Origin: Archangium violaceum
GTDB lineage: Bacteria > Myxococcota > Myxococcia > Myxococcales > Myxococcaceae
Assembly: GCF_016887565.1 (NCBI RefSeq)
Contig: NZ_CP069396.1
Span: 372,001-436,000 of the forward strand
DNA: 64,000 nt
Direction: 5' to 3'
Numbering within the stretch: the stretch's first letter is position 1; each line of letters begins with the position of its first letter. The translations under genes and the position numbers were made by a program. This document shows positions 34,839 through 42,487 of the stretch, piece after piece. The notes below the pieces were generated by a model, which saw only the letters and a program-made list of their open reading frames with translations, did not search any database and was not told the DNA's origin.

Positions 34839-37800
34839 ATGGGCGCCACCCGGTACCACCGTAGCGACCTGCGCATCGTCTTCCGGCCACGCGAGGACGG
34901 TGGGTTCGTGGCCCGGGTTCGGGTGGGGCGCGAGCTCCGGGAGTACGGCTTCGAGCCACGGACCGCCGCACTCTGGGGCAGGGGGCTCCCCTCGGCCCTC
35001 GAGCTCTCCCTGGCGCTCGGGCTCGACGAGGCGCTCGAGTCGCTCGTGGCCGCAGATTCCGAGGCGCGCCTCTTGGACGAGACGGGGACGTCGCGGTTCC
35101 TGCCGCGGGTGGTCCTCGACATCCAGGATGCGCGCCTGGCCTCCATCGACTGGGAGACCCCGCTACGGGAGTGGATGCCGGACGTCCAGGTCGTCCGGGC
35201 CTCGCCGGTGCGTCCCCGGGCCGAGCGCATCCCGCTCACGCTGCCGCTGCGAATCGTCGAGGTTGGTGGAGGCCCCAGACGCGCGCCCCGGACCCAGCGT
35301 CCCGGCATCGTCCGAGAGCTGGTGTCCCAGGTGTTCCGCGCGACCACCGGATGGGAGCGGGCCGTGGAGGTGGGGCGGTGCGAGACACCGGAGTCGCTCG
35401 CCAGCTTCCGCGAGGACTCGGGCTGGCGCACCGCGGAGGTGCTGCACTTCCAGGGGCAGCCTCGCATCGCGAGGGAACTGACGAGCGTCTTGAGCACGGC
35501 CTCGCCCGACGAGCCCGGGACGCTGGGCTGGCTGCTGCGGCTCACCGACTCGTGGCAGACGCGGCTGGTGGTCATCGAGGACGACAGCTGGCCCGGCGTG
35601 CTGCTCCGCCGCCTCGCCCAGGCCCTGGTGGAGCGTGGGGGGCCGGCGGTGCTGCTCGCGCTGAGAGCCTCGGGCGACTGGCGCCAGCGGCTCTACGAGG
35701 GGCTCGTCCACGACATGCCGCTCGACGCCATCCGGCAGGAGCCTGGCCTGTCCCTCTTCGTGGGAGCGGGGCGGGAGGAACTGCTCCGGGTCTCCTCCAT
35801 CGCGGAGTCGTTGACCAGGCCCGAGGTGGCGGAGGATCTCGTTCGGGAGCTGGAGGCGCGCAACCGCATCGAGCCCCGAGCCCTGCCCGGGCTGCGCAGG
35901 ATGCTCGAACGCATGAAGGGCCAGCTGGACGGGTGGGTGTTCGACCAGCACGAGCGCGAGGGGGTGCTTCCGCTGTCCCAGGAGCTGGCGTCCCTTCGTG
36001 GCCGTCTCAAGGTGCCCAGGCTTTCCACGCCCGGGAGTTGGAGCCTGGAGAGCTTCCTGGGGCCCGAAACGAGTCCCGAGTCACCGCGGCACGTCAACGC
36101 TCTCCTCCACGAGGAGGGCGCCGATGGCCGGCCACGGCTCCTCGCTCCGGGCCCCACGCGGCTGACACCGGGGGAGGTGGTCCACCTGGGCGTGCAGCTC
36201 GGCCCGCGCGACGAGCTCGTCCGGAACATCGGCACGAGCGCGCTGCTGGAGGAGGCGCTGCACTGGACGGTGGGCGCCGAGGGCCTGTTCTTGGAGGTGG
36301 GGGTGACCGGGATGGACTTCGATGTCCTGGGAGACCCGGTCCAGGAGCTGTGGTTGCCGAGGACGGGCGCGAGTGACGCCGTCTTCTTCGCCCTCACTCC
36401 GCGCGCGGACACGCGCATCGAGGGCGTGGCGCGGCTGCGCCTGTGCCTCTACCAGAAGGGCAACCTCGTGCAGTCGTTCCGGCTCGCGGCGCTCGTGCGG
36501 CGGCCGGGCGAGGAGGAGCCGGACAGGAACGAGCGCGCCCGGCGGCTGGCGTGCGCGCTCGATGTCGACGTGGCGCAGGTGCTCCAGGCGGGGGACGTCG
36601 GTTACCTGACGCGGCTGGAGTACGGCGCGGGCGGAGCGCTGTGGTCGCTGCCGGCGCTACCGCCCCGCGCGCTGAGCTTCACCGTCAACCAGAGCGCCGG
36701 CCAGGAGGTGGTCACCGTCAAGGGCCAGGACCTCTTCGAGGTGCGGGTCGGCGGCAACCTGGCGGACGTGGTGCGCCGGTTGCGCGACGCGCTCACCTCC
36801 GCCTCGACGGACGCGGCCGGCAACTACCGCTTCATTCATCAGGAGCGGCCCAACCAGGGAGACCCCGCGCACTTCGACACGGTGATGCGGGAGCTGGCCC
36901 GGCACGGTTGGGACCTCTTCACGCAACTCGTCCCCACGAACAAGGCGCGCGCGCGGGTGGGCTCGGCGCTCGAGGCCGACTTCCAGGTCATCCACGCGGC
37001 GCACGTGCACCTGGAGAATGTCATCCCCTGGGCGCTCGTCTACGACCGGTACTACGACGCCGACAACCAGGGTGATGCGCATGCCACCTGCCTGGCCGCG
37101 CTCCCGGGGGCCGATGGCGCGCCCGGGGCCCGGGAGTGCGGGGAGCACCCGTCGTGCCCGCTCCACCCGAGCCGCGTGGCCGAGGGCTATTCGGAAGACA
37201 CCGTGGTCTGCCCGCGCCACTTCTGGGGCTTCCGGCACATCGTGGAGGTGCCGCCCGAGCAGGTGCGGGGGTTGGAGGAGATTCCACCCGAGCCGGCCTC
37301 CGCGGTTGCCTGCTCTCGGCCCGTCCAGCTCGTCCTGGGGCAGCACGGGGGCCTCCTCCTGGCGAGCACCCACGCCGAGGAGCTCGAGGTGGCCCTTCGC
37401 GCCACGCCTCTGCCCGCGGTCATCGCGCGCGCGGCGGACCGCGACAGCCTGTTGAAGACCCTCAAGGTGGAGCCCCCACCGGACATCGTCTACCTCTACT
37501 GCCACGCGCGCGCCCAGGGGCAGCCGGGGGACGACGCACGCGCGCCGAAGGAGCCCCATCTGGAGCTCGGTCCCCAGGGGAAGCTGGGGTGGATCACCGC
37601 TTCCCAGGTGGTGGGACCGGAGTGGCCGCACAGGCCGCTCGTCTTCCTGAACGGATGTGGCACGGCCGCCTTCGACGCGACGCAGCCGGCGCAGCTCATC
37701 CTCAACCTGATGGCGCGCGGAGCCGGAGGGGTCATCGGGACGGAGGTGACCATCTGGGAGGCGCTCGCCGCCGAGGTGGCCCTGCGGTTCTTCAAGGCGT

Positions 37801-37934
37801 TCCTCGGCCAGCGTCCGGCCGGCGAGGCGCTCCTCGTCGCGCGCCGCGCGCTCCTGGGAAAGTACAACCCGCTGGGGCTCGTCTACACGCTCTACGGGCA
37901 CGCGGAGTTGAAGCTGCGCCCAGGAACATCCTGA
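34839..37934 (+). CDS. CHAT-domain caspase-like protease
   Basis: A 1031-residue protein ending in a catalytic CHAT domain. The dyad is visible as DIVYLYCHARAQ (His889) and PLVFLNGCGTAAFD (Cys940), followed by the family pattern GAGGVIGTEVTIWEALAAEVALRFFKAFLGQRPAGEALL and GLVYTLYGHAELKL. Before it is a cysteine cluster (ECGEHPSCPLHPS, VVCPRHFWGFRHIVE) typical of this CHAT subclass. The N-terminal third (about 60-340) has a CHAT-like layout without the dyad (VLHFQGQPRI, RLVVIEDDSWPG, GGPAVLLALRASGDW), suggesting a degenerate second copy. A beta-rich domain lies between. Its start is four bases after the membrane partner's stop. It probably cleaves that partner or another target upon a signal. 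Confidence 0.8.
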   Translation: MGATRYHRSDLRIVFRPREDGGFVARVRVGRELREYGFEPRTAALWGRGLPSALELSLALGLDEALESLVAADSEARLLDETGTSRFLPRVVLDIQDARLASIDWETPLREWMPDVQVVRASPVRPRAERIPLTLPLRIVEVGGGPRRAPRTQRPGIVRELVSQVFRATTGWERAVEVGRCETPESLASFREDSGWRTAEVLHFQGQPRIARELTSVLSTASPDEPGTLGWLLRLTDSWQTRLVVIEDDSWPGVLLRRLAQALVERGGPAVLLALRASGDWRQRLYEGLVHDMPLDAIRQEPGLSLFVGAGREELLRVSSIAESLTRPEVAEDLVRELEARNRIEPRALPGLRRMLERMKGQLDGWVFDQHEREGVLPLSQELASLRGRLKVPRLSTPGSWSLESFLGPETSPESPRHVNALLHEEGADGRPRLLAPGPTRLTPGEVVHLGVQLGPRDELVRNIGTSALLEEALHWTVGAEGLFLEVGVTGMDFDVLGDPVQELWLPRTGASDAVFFALTPRADTRIEGVARLRLCLYQKGNLVQSFRLAALVRRPGEEEPDRNERARRLACALDVDVAQVLQAGDVGYLTRLEYGAGGALWSLPALPPRALSFTVNQSAGQEVVTVKGQDLFEVRVGGNLADVVRRLRDALTSASTDAAGNYRFIHQERPNQGDPAHFDTVMRELARHGWDLFTQLVPTNKARARVGSALEADFQVIHAAHVHLENVIPWALVYDRYYDADNQGDAHATCLAALPGADGAPGARECGEHPSCPLHPSRVAEGYSEDTVVCPRHFWGFRHIVEVPPEQVRGLEEIPPEPASAVACSRPVQLVLGQHGGLLLASTHAEELEVALRATPLPAVIARAADRDSLLKTLKVEPPPDIVYLYCHARAQGQPGDDARAPKEPHLELGPQGKLGWITASQVVGPEWPHRPLVFLNGCGTAAFDATQPAQLILNLMARGAGGVIGTEVTIWEALAAEVALRFFKAFLGQRPAGEALLVARRALLGKYNPLGLVYTLYGHAELKLRPGTS

Positions 37935-37980
37935 GGGAGCCTGCTTCGGAGCCACATCTTCTGGATGACCCTTTCGATGT

Positions 37981-38009
37981 GGCCCCCGTCGAGTCGGAGT
38001 CAGGGGGCC
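37981..38009 (+). terminator. Possible stem-loop terminator after the CHAT gene
   Basis: A GC-only stem GGCCCCC (37981-37987) pairs with GGGGGCC (38003-38009) around a 15-base loop, 46 bases after the CHAT stop. There is no T-run, as is common in very GC-rich genomes, so termination is only a suggestion. The remaining gap to 38176 shows nothing else I can identify. Confidence 0.35.
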
Positions 38010-38176
38010 GAGAGGGAACGCCCGGGCCTCCGCTCGGGCTGCGAGGCAACGTCCCGGACGTGGTGGAAAAAGGGGGCTCCTCGCGGTGACCGGAGGTGGT
38101 TACCGGCGGTGGCGAGGTGCACCCTTGCTGGTAGAGGCCGCTGACAGGCGTGGCGGTCCTGCACAGGGGGTGCATC

Positions 38177-38746
38177 GTGCCGACGAAGAGCTCACATGTG
38201 ACGATCGACCATGACGAGATCCGCGAATGGGCGGAGGCGCGCTGTGGACGGCCATCGATGGTGACGGGGACGGGAAGCGAGGACCATGCGGGCATCCTGC
38301 GGATCGACTTCCCGGGCTACGGGGGGCGGGGCACGCTGGAGCCCATCTCCTGGGAGGAGTTCTTCGCGAAGTTCGAGGAGAGCAACCTGGCGCTCGTGTA
38401 CTCGGCGCACGCGCACGGCCACCGGAGCAACTTCAACAAGCTCATCGCGCGCGAGTCGGTGGACCTGGAAACGGGCGAGAAGGTGGGGCTGTCACGCCAT
38501 CGCCGGAAGCAAGCCGAGCAGGCGGGAGCGAAGCGGACCCCGGCGAAGAAGGCGGGAACGAAGGCCGCCACGCCGCGCCGGACGACCCGGAGCACCCCTG
38601 CGATGCTCGGTGAGCGCCGGGCACCTCGGAGCGCGGCGGCGCGCACGGTGCTCGAGACCAAGGGGCGGAGCTCGCAGCGGGGTGGCGCGAGGCAGGACCC
38701 CGCCAGGCGCGGCCCGAGCCGGGGTACCCGCTCGCCGAGCCGGTAG
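38177..38746 (+). CDS. Small protein with a histone-like basic tail
   Basis: A 189-residue protein. GTG 38177 follows AGGGGGTGCATC; a longer ATG start at 38150 lacks this. The N-terminal 100 residues form a conserved small domain (TIDHDEIREWAEARCGRPSM, IDFPGYGGRGTLEPISWEEFF, FEESNLALVYSAH, RSNFNKLIARESVD) that is widespread but of unknown function, sometimes misnamed glucan branching enzyme. The C-terminal 90 residues are Lys/Arg/Ala/Pro/Ser-rich (AKRTPAKKAGTKAATPRRTT), like histone H1 tails, so nucleic-acid binding is plausible. It follows the CHAT pair by 240 bases and is probably an independent unit. Confidence 0.75.
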   Translation: MPTKSSHVTIDHDEIREWAEARCGRPSMVTGTGSEDHAGILRIDFPGYGGRGTLEPISWEEFFAKFEESNLALVYSAHAHGHRSNFNKLIARESVDLETGEKVGLSRHRRKQAEQAGAKRTPAKKAGTKAATPRRTTRSTPAMLGERRAPRSAAARTVLETKGRSSQRGGARQDPARRGPSRGTRSPSR

Positions 38747-38869
38747 CCCACGCGTTCCACCCCGGGTGCAATCGCCCGGCGGAACATTTCGAGGGCAAGA
38801 AAACTCGGCAACTCGGGTAAGGTGGAACCACACCAGTCCCCGCTGGTGGCGGAGGGTCATACAGCCTCG

Positions 38870-39652
38870 ATGACTCGATTGAAGGACAAGGTGGCCCTCG
38901 TGACGGGGGCGGCATCGGGTATTGGTCGTGCCACGGCGCTGCTGTTCGGCCGCGAGGGCGCGCGGGTGGTGGTCACCGACATCGCTCCCACGGGCGAGCT
39001 GGTGGCGCAGGAGATCCGCGCCGCTGGTGGCCAGGCCATCTTCTCCGTGCATGACGTCACGGACGAGGTCACCTGGCAGATGGTGATGGCGCGCACGCTC
39101 GACATCTACGGCCGGCTGGACGTGCTGGTGAACAACGCCGGCATCGCCATCTCCCGCTCGGTGGCGGAGATGAGCATGGCCGAGTGGCGCGAGCAGATGG
39201 CGGTGAACCTGGACAGCACCTTCCTGGGCACCAAGTACGCGGTGCGCACCATGCGCCTGGGCCAGCGCGGCGGCTCCATCATCAACGTCGCCTCGGTGTC
39301 GGGGCTCGTGGGCAGCCCGGGCACCAGCGCGTACTCGGCCAGCAAGGGCGGGGTGCGCATGCTGAGCAAGGCGGTGGCCATGGAGTGCGCGCCGGATGGC
39401 ATCCGCGTCAACTCCGTCTTCCCCGGCGGCGTGCGCACGCCCATCTGGCAGAACGCGGACTGGTGGGACGGCTTCGTCCAGCAGGTGGGCAACGAGGACG
39501 AGGCCTGGAAGAAGCTCGAGGCCGCCTCGCCCCTGGGCCGCATGGGCGAGCCCGAGGACATCGCCGAGGCCATCCTCTATCTGGCCTCGGACGCCTCGCG
39601 CTACGTCACCGGCGCCGAGCTCGTCGTGGACGGCGGTTACACCGCGCGCTGA
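38870..39652 (+). CDS. SDR family oxidoreductase
   Basis: A 260-residue short-chain dehydrogenase. Coenzyme motif VTGAASGIGRATALLFG, then NNAGIAISRSV, catalytic Ser in NVASVSGLVGSPGTSAY with Tyr-Lys in YSASKGGVRML, and PGGVRTPI near the substrate loop. Asp after the second strand (VVVTDIAPTG) points to NAD(H) preference. Start ATG 38870 gives the standard N-terminus; an in-frame ATG at 38822 is not used. The 3-alpha(or 20-beta)-hydroxysteroid/3-ketoacyl-type resemblance is general and the substrate is unknown. It converges on the lipase foldase gene, with a perfect palindrome between. Confidence 0.9.
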   Translation: MTRLKDKVALVTGAASGIGRATALLFGREGARVVVTDIAPTGELVAQEIRAAGGQAIFSVHDVTDEVTWQMVMARTLDIYGRLDVLVNNAGIAISRSVAEMSMAEWREQMAVNLDSTFLGTKYAVRTMRLGQRGGSIINVASVSGLVGSPGTSAYSASKGGVRMLSKAVAMECAPDGIRVNSVFPGGVRTPIWQNADWWDGFVQQVGNEDEAWKKLEAASPLGRMGEPEDIAEAILYLASDASRYVTGAELVVDGGYTAR

Positions 39653-39696
39653 GCCACGCCTCGTACCACCCCTGCCCGCCGGGCGCACTTCGCGCG

Positions 39697-39721
39697 AACT
39701 GGTCTGACAGTCAGACCAGTT
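39697..39721. promoter_or_regulatory. Perfect 25-bp palindrome, TetR-type operator-like
   Basis: Arms AACTGGTCTGAC and GTCAGACCAGTT are exact reverse complements around a single central A. The core TGGTCTGAC-N-GTCAGACCA has the look of a TetR-family dimer site. It lies in the 100-base gap between two convergent genes (SDR end 39652, lipase foldase end 39753), an unexpected place for an operator. As an alternative, the RNA could form a 10-bp hairpin with a 5-base loop and serve as a terminator for either gene. Confidence 0.55.
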
Positions 39722-39752
39722 GGTGAAAAGCGGGCCCGGAGGGTCTCCCCTC

Positions 39753-40859
39753 TCAGTTGCGGCCCCACACCCGGGGGCGGGTGTAGCGGAAGAAGCCGCT
39801 CTCCTCCTCGTGGGCGATGGTCTCCGCCTCGGTGGAGAAGTAGCGCGTGCGCAGTTCCTGGAGCTTCGACTCCAGCTCGGGGCCCGAGTACTGCTGCGCC
39901 AGCAGCTCGCGCTCGGACATGTACTGCGAGCCCACCTCCCAGCGGGCGTCGCGCTGCTGGTCGAGCGAGTCCCAGCGCTTCAGCGCCTCCTCGTCCAGGC
40001 CCATCTCCTTGCGGATGGAGCGCAGGTTCTGCGCGCGTTGCTCGGGCGGCATCGCCCCGAGGTCCTTCTGCACCGAGCCCAGGTCCAGGAAGTGGTTCAT
40101 CAGCTCCTGCTGGTGCGCCTGCGTGTACGCCTGCGTGCCCTCGCCGTACGCCTTGGCGAGGCTCTCCTTGTATTTCGCCATCCGGTCCTGGACGGTGGCG
40201 TCGGGCAGCGCGTCGATGGTGGTCAGCGCGTCGGCCACGGCCTGGTTGCGCAGCTCGGCGGCCCAGATCTTCTCCGCCACCTCCTTGCCGAAGAGCTGGT
40301 TGCGCTCCTCCCAGACAGCCGCGCGGCGCTCGGCGGCCGGCTTGTCCTGCAGCTCGGAGCGGTGCTCCTTCATCCACTTCTCGTAGTCGAGCCGTTGGCG
40401 CAGCCGCTGGGCCAGCTCGTCATACAGCTCGGGGAAGGCCTGCTTCAGGACGGCCAGCAGGTCCGCCTCCCAGCCGGTGGGGTTGAGCTGCTGGAAGTAG
40501 CGCATGAGCTGCTCGAGCATCCGCATCTGCGTGTGCGGGTCGCGGATGTGGGCGCCGTAGCGCGAGCGCAGGTAGGAGGCCATGTCCCCACCCGGCTGCC
40601 CGAATCCGTCCGGGCCCTCCTGTGCGTCACCCTTCGTCGCGGGTGTGCCCCGGCTCCTGGCCGCGAGGGCCTGGGCGTCAGGGCCCGTTGCCGCCTGGGC
40701 TCGCGCCGGGTCCGTCTCCGGCGACGGGCCTTCCGCGGAACCCGGCTTGAAGACGAGCAGGGCGGAGCCGGCGAGGAGCAACACGAAGGCCAGCAGCAGG
40801 GGAGCCTTGCGACGGTTCATGGGCGACGTCATCTGGGGAGGGGGCGGAGGCGGGGACAA
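39753..40859 (-). CDS. Lipase chaperone/foldase (LifO-like), membrane-anchored
   Basis: A 368-residue protein with an N-terminal membrane anchor (PLLLAFVLLLAGSALLVF), a Pro/Ala/Ser-rich linker to about residue 90, and then an all-helical domain rich in Gln/Arg/Glu (MRMLEQLMRYFQQLNP, RNQLFGKEVAEKIWAAEL, LQELRTRYFSTEAETIAHEE). The layout and the repeated R..LFG.E.A pattern fit lipase-specific foldases that help secreted lipases fold in the periplasm. The classical R-x-x-F-D-Y motif is not obvious. It is 59 bases downstream of a family I-type lipase, the expected order lip-lif. TTG 40859 with a GGGGG upstream is taken as start; ATG 40832 or 40820 is possible. Confidence 0.7.
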   Translation of the reverse strand: MSPPPPPPQMTSPMNRRKAPLLLAFVLLLAGSALLVFKPGSAEGPSPETDPARAQAATGPDAQALAARSRGTPATKGDAQEGPDGFGQPGGDMASYLRSRYGAHIRDPHTQMRMLEQLMRYFQQLNPTGWEADLLAVLKQAFPELYDELAQRLRQRLDYEKWMKEHRSELQDKPAAERRAAVWEERNQLFGKEVAEKIWAAELRNQAVADALTTIDALPDATVQDRMAKYKESLAKAYGEGTQAYTQAHQQELMNHFLDLGSVQKDLGAMPPEQRAQNLRSIRKEMGLDEEALKRWDSLDQQRDARWEVGSQYMSERELLAQQYSGPELESKLQELRTRYFSTEAETIAHEEESGFFRYTRPRVWGRN

Positions 40860-40918
40860 GGCTACCCCCGGAAGACCCTCGCGCGCACGGGGGGGTCCTC
40901 CGGGGGGTGGGGCGTGCG

Positions 40919-42028
40919 TCAGTCGTAGGCTGCGATGTAGTCGAAGATGGCGGCGTAGAACTCCGGCTCGTCGAAGGTGTCCGGGCCCACGCCCACCACG
41001 TCGAGGTGGTCCTGGTTGATGACGCTCGAGGTGGAGGTCATCTGCGCGGAGGTGGGCGCGTTGATGCTGCCCAGGTAGGCGACGTTGGCGTCGTTGGTGA
41101 CGGAGTCGAAGCCGAAGGTGGACTCGCTGTACTTCAGCCGGTAGCCCATCTGCTGCGAGTTGATGCCCACCAGGCCGTCGTCATCGGCCTCGTTGGCGTA
41201 GCCGTCGCCCTTGCCCGCGGCGCCGTCGTTGTCGCAGTCGTCCACGCAGTAGCCGTCGCCGTCGATGTCGTAGAAGAACTCGCTCACCAGGTAGAGCGCG
41301 GGGTTCACGCTGCTGCCGTTCTGCGCGGTGATGAGGGACACGTAGCGGGAGGCGTAGCGCGAGTCGATGGGGTTGTTGACGTTGAAGGCCCTGGCGCCGG
41401 TCGTCGCCCCGTCGGTGGCGCTGTAGTCGTTGTAGACGAGCTGCTTGGCGGCGGCGTAGCCGTCGTTGCCGGATCCGTAGACGATGTCACCGTAGATCTC
41501 CGCCAGGGCGGCGATGACGCTGGTGACGCCGGGCTTGAGGTCCAGGATGTACTTGGCCACGGGCGAGCCGCGGTGGGGCGAGGACACGCTGACGAGCACG
41601 GACACCACGGTGTAGCCCTTGCGGGTGTAGAGCACCTTGGCCGCCTTGCGCGCGTCCAGGCCGCCCTGCGAGTGGCCGATGAGGTTCACGCGCGTGGCGC
41701 CCGAGCTGGCCATGTAGCCCTCGATGTCGTTGGCCAGGTCCAGGCCACGCGCCTCGGACGTCTGGAAGGGCTGCACCTGGCCCACGAACGTCTTCTGGCC
41801 GCCGTCGATGTCCTCGTTGCAGGGCGTCTCGAAGAGGCTGCAGGTGTCGCCGACGAACATGCCGTAGTCGTCGCCCCAGTAGTCATAGCCGAGGATGTTG
41901 TCGAAGCCGGCCATGCCGTGGGCGAACACCACGGGATAGGTGGTCTTCGCCGCGCCGGCGTGGGCGGCGGGAGCCAGACCGAGGGCGCCAGCGCAGAGCG
42001 CCAGCACGAGCGGGTGCAGCTTCTTCAT
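40919..42028 (-). CDS. Secreted triacylglycerol lipase (family I)
   Basis: A 369-residue lipase. Signal peptide MKKLHPLVLALCAGALGLAPAAHA; then YPVVFAHGMAGFDNILG (oxyanion HG), the nucleophile elbow GHSQGG (Ser120), the Asp of DDDGLVG (near 284) and His341 in NQDHLDVVG, the standard alpha/beta-hydrolase triad. An Asp-rich insert, YDIDGDGYCVDDCDNDG and GKGDGYANEADDDG, lies just before the catalytic Asp; it resembles calcium-binding DxDxDG loops and contains two cysteines. Family I lipases need calcium there, but this segment is longer. ATG 42028. A foldase follows by 59 bases. Upstream at 42146-42162 is a near-perfect sigma-54 promoter. Role: hydrolysis of extracellular lipids, fitting a predator. 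Confidence 0.9.
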   Translation of the reverse strand: MKKLHPLVLALCAGALGLAPAAHAGAAKTTYPVVFAHGMAGFDNILGYDYWGDDYGMFVGDTCSLFETPCNEDIDGGQKTFVGQVQPFQTSEARGLDLANDIEGYMASSGATRVNLIGHSQGGLDARKAAKVLYTRKGYTVVSVLVSVSSPHRGSPVAKYILDLKPGVTSVIAALAEIYGDIVYGSGNDGYAAAKQLVYNDYSATDGATTGARAFNVNNPIDSRYASRYVSLITAQNGSSVNPALYLVSEFFYDIDGDGYCVDDCDNDGAAGKGDGYANEADDDGLVGINSQQMGYRLKYSESTFGFDSVTNDANVAYLGSINAPTSAQMTSTSSVINQDHLDVVGVGPDTFDEPEFYAAIFDYIAAYD

Positions 42029-42145
42029 GGAAACTCCTGTGTCCCTGCCGGGTGGCCCCGGTCAGGGCGTGGGGGGGAAGGCAGTGCGGCGGGCGTATCG
42101 GGATGCTCGGGAGCCTCGGGTGAGCCCCGGGCGCATGCTTACCTG

Positions 42146-42162
42146 AGCAAGGCCCGCGCCAG
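42146..42162 (-). promoter_or_regulatory. Candidate sigma-54 promoter of the lipase-foldase operon
   Basis: On the reverse strand the 17 bases CTGGCGCGGGCCTTGCT match the -24/-12 consensus YTGGCACGRNNNTTGCW at every fixed position but one (G for A). GG and GC are the required 10 bases apart. The expected transcription start is about 42135, giving a leader of about 107 bases to the lipase ATG. Sigma-54 control of lipases is known in Pseudomonas; here it is inferred from sequence. Confidence 0.65.
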
Positions 42163-42279
42163 ACTCCATGCGTTGGAAATCCCAGGACGACGCGTTGCGT
42201 CACGTCCGCGAAAGTGGAGCATTGATGCACCAGTCAATCTCGCGCTGTGAGGGGCTGAGAAGGCTGGGAACCGTCGAAA

Positions 42280-42360
42280 GGACAGTGAATCCCAGGGTTT
42301 ATGGGCACATGTCGCGAACTGTCCTGAAAGAGGACAGTGGGTGTTCCCTGCGTGGACAGT
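42280..42360. promoter_or_regulatory. Cluster of GGACAGT sites with a perfect inverted repeat (possible activator sites)
   Basis: GGACAGT occurs at 42280-42286, 42332-42338 and 42354-42360, and inverted (ACTGTCC) at 42318-42324. Two of these form an inverted repeat, ACTGTCCT-GAAAG-AGGACAGT (42318-42338), with 8-bp perfect arms. The cluster lies about 145 to 225 bases upstream of the predicted lipase start, the usual distance for sigma-54 enhancer-binding proteins. The 459-base gap 42029-42487 otherwise contains only the sigma-54 promoter and the start region of the rightward gene at 42488. The sites could instead serve that rightward gene. Confidence 0.5.
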
Positions 42361-42487
42361 GACCCGGGGGGAGGGAGGGGCGCGAGTCCCCGGGAGCGCG
42401 GGGCGGGAGTGGGGGAGGCGGATGAGATGATCCTGCCGTCGGGGCGCGAGCCCCTGTACTGTGAGGGAGCGGGTTCCGGAGGGGAAC

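Noticed and set aside
32450-35575. 1041-codon reverse-strand frame opposite the membrane protein/CHAT genes
   Set aside because: Arg/Gln/His-rich with no domain pattern, while the forward genes have signal peptide, membrane helices and catalytic motifs.
37935-38176. Gap after the CHAT gene as a further small gene
   Set aside because: Open frames here have no ribosome site or protein-like pattern; only a GC stem-loop is seen.
40860-40918. GC-rich inverted text between the lipase and foldase genes as a terminator
   Set aside because: Arms are imperfect and the two genes are expected to be co-transcribed.
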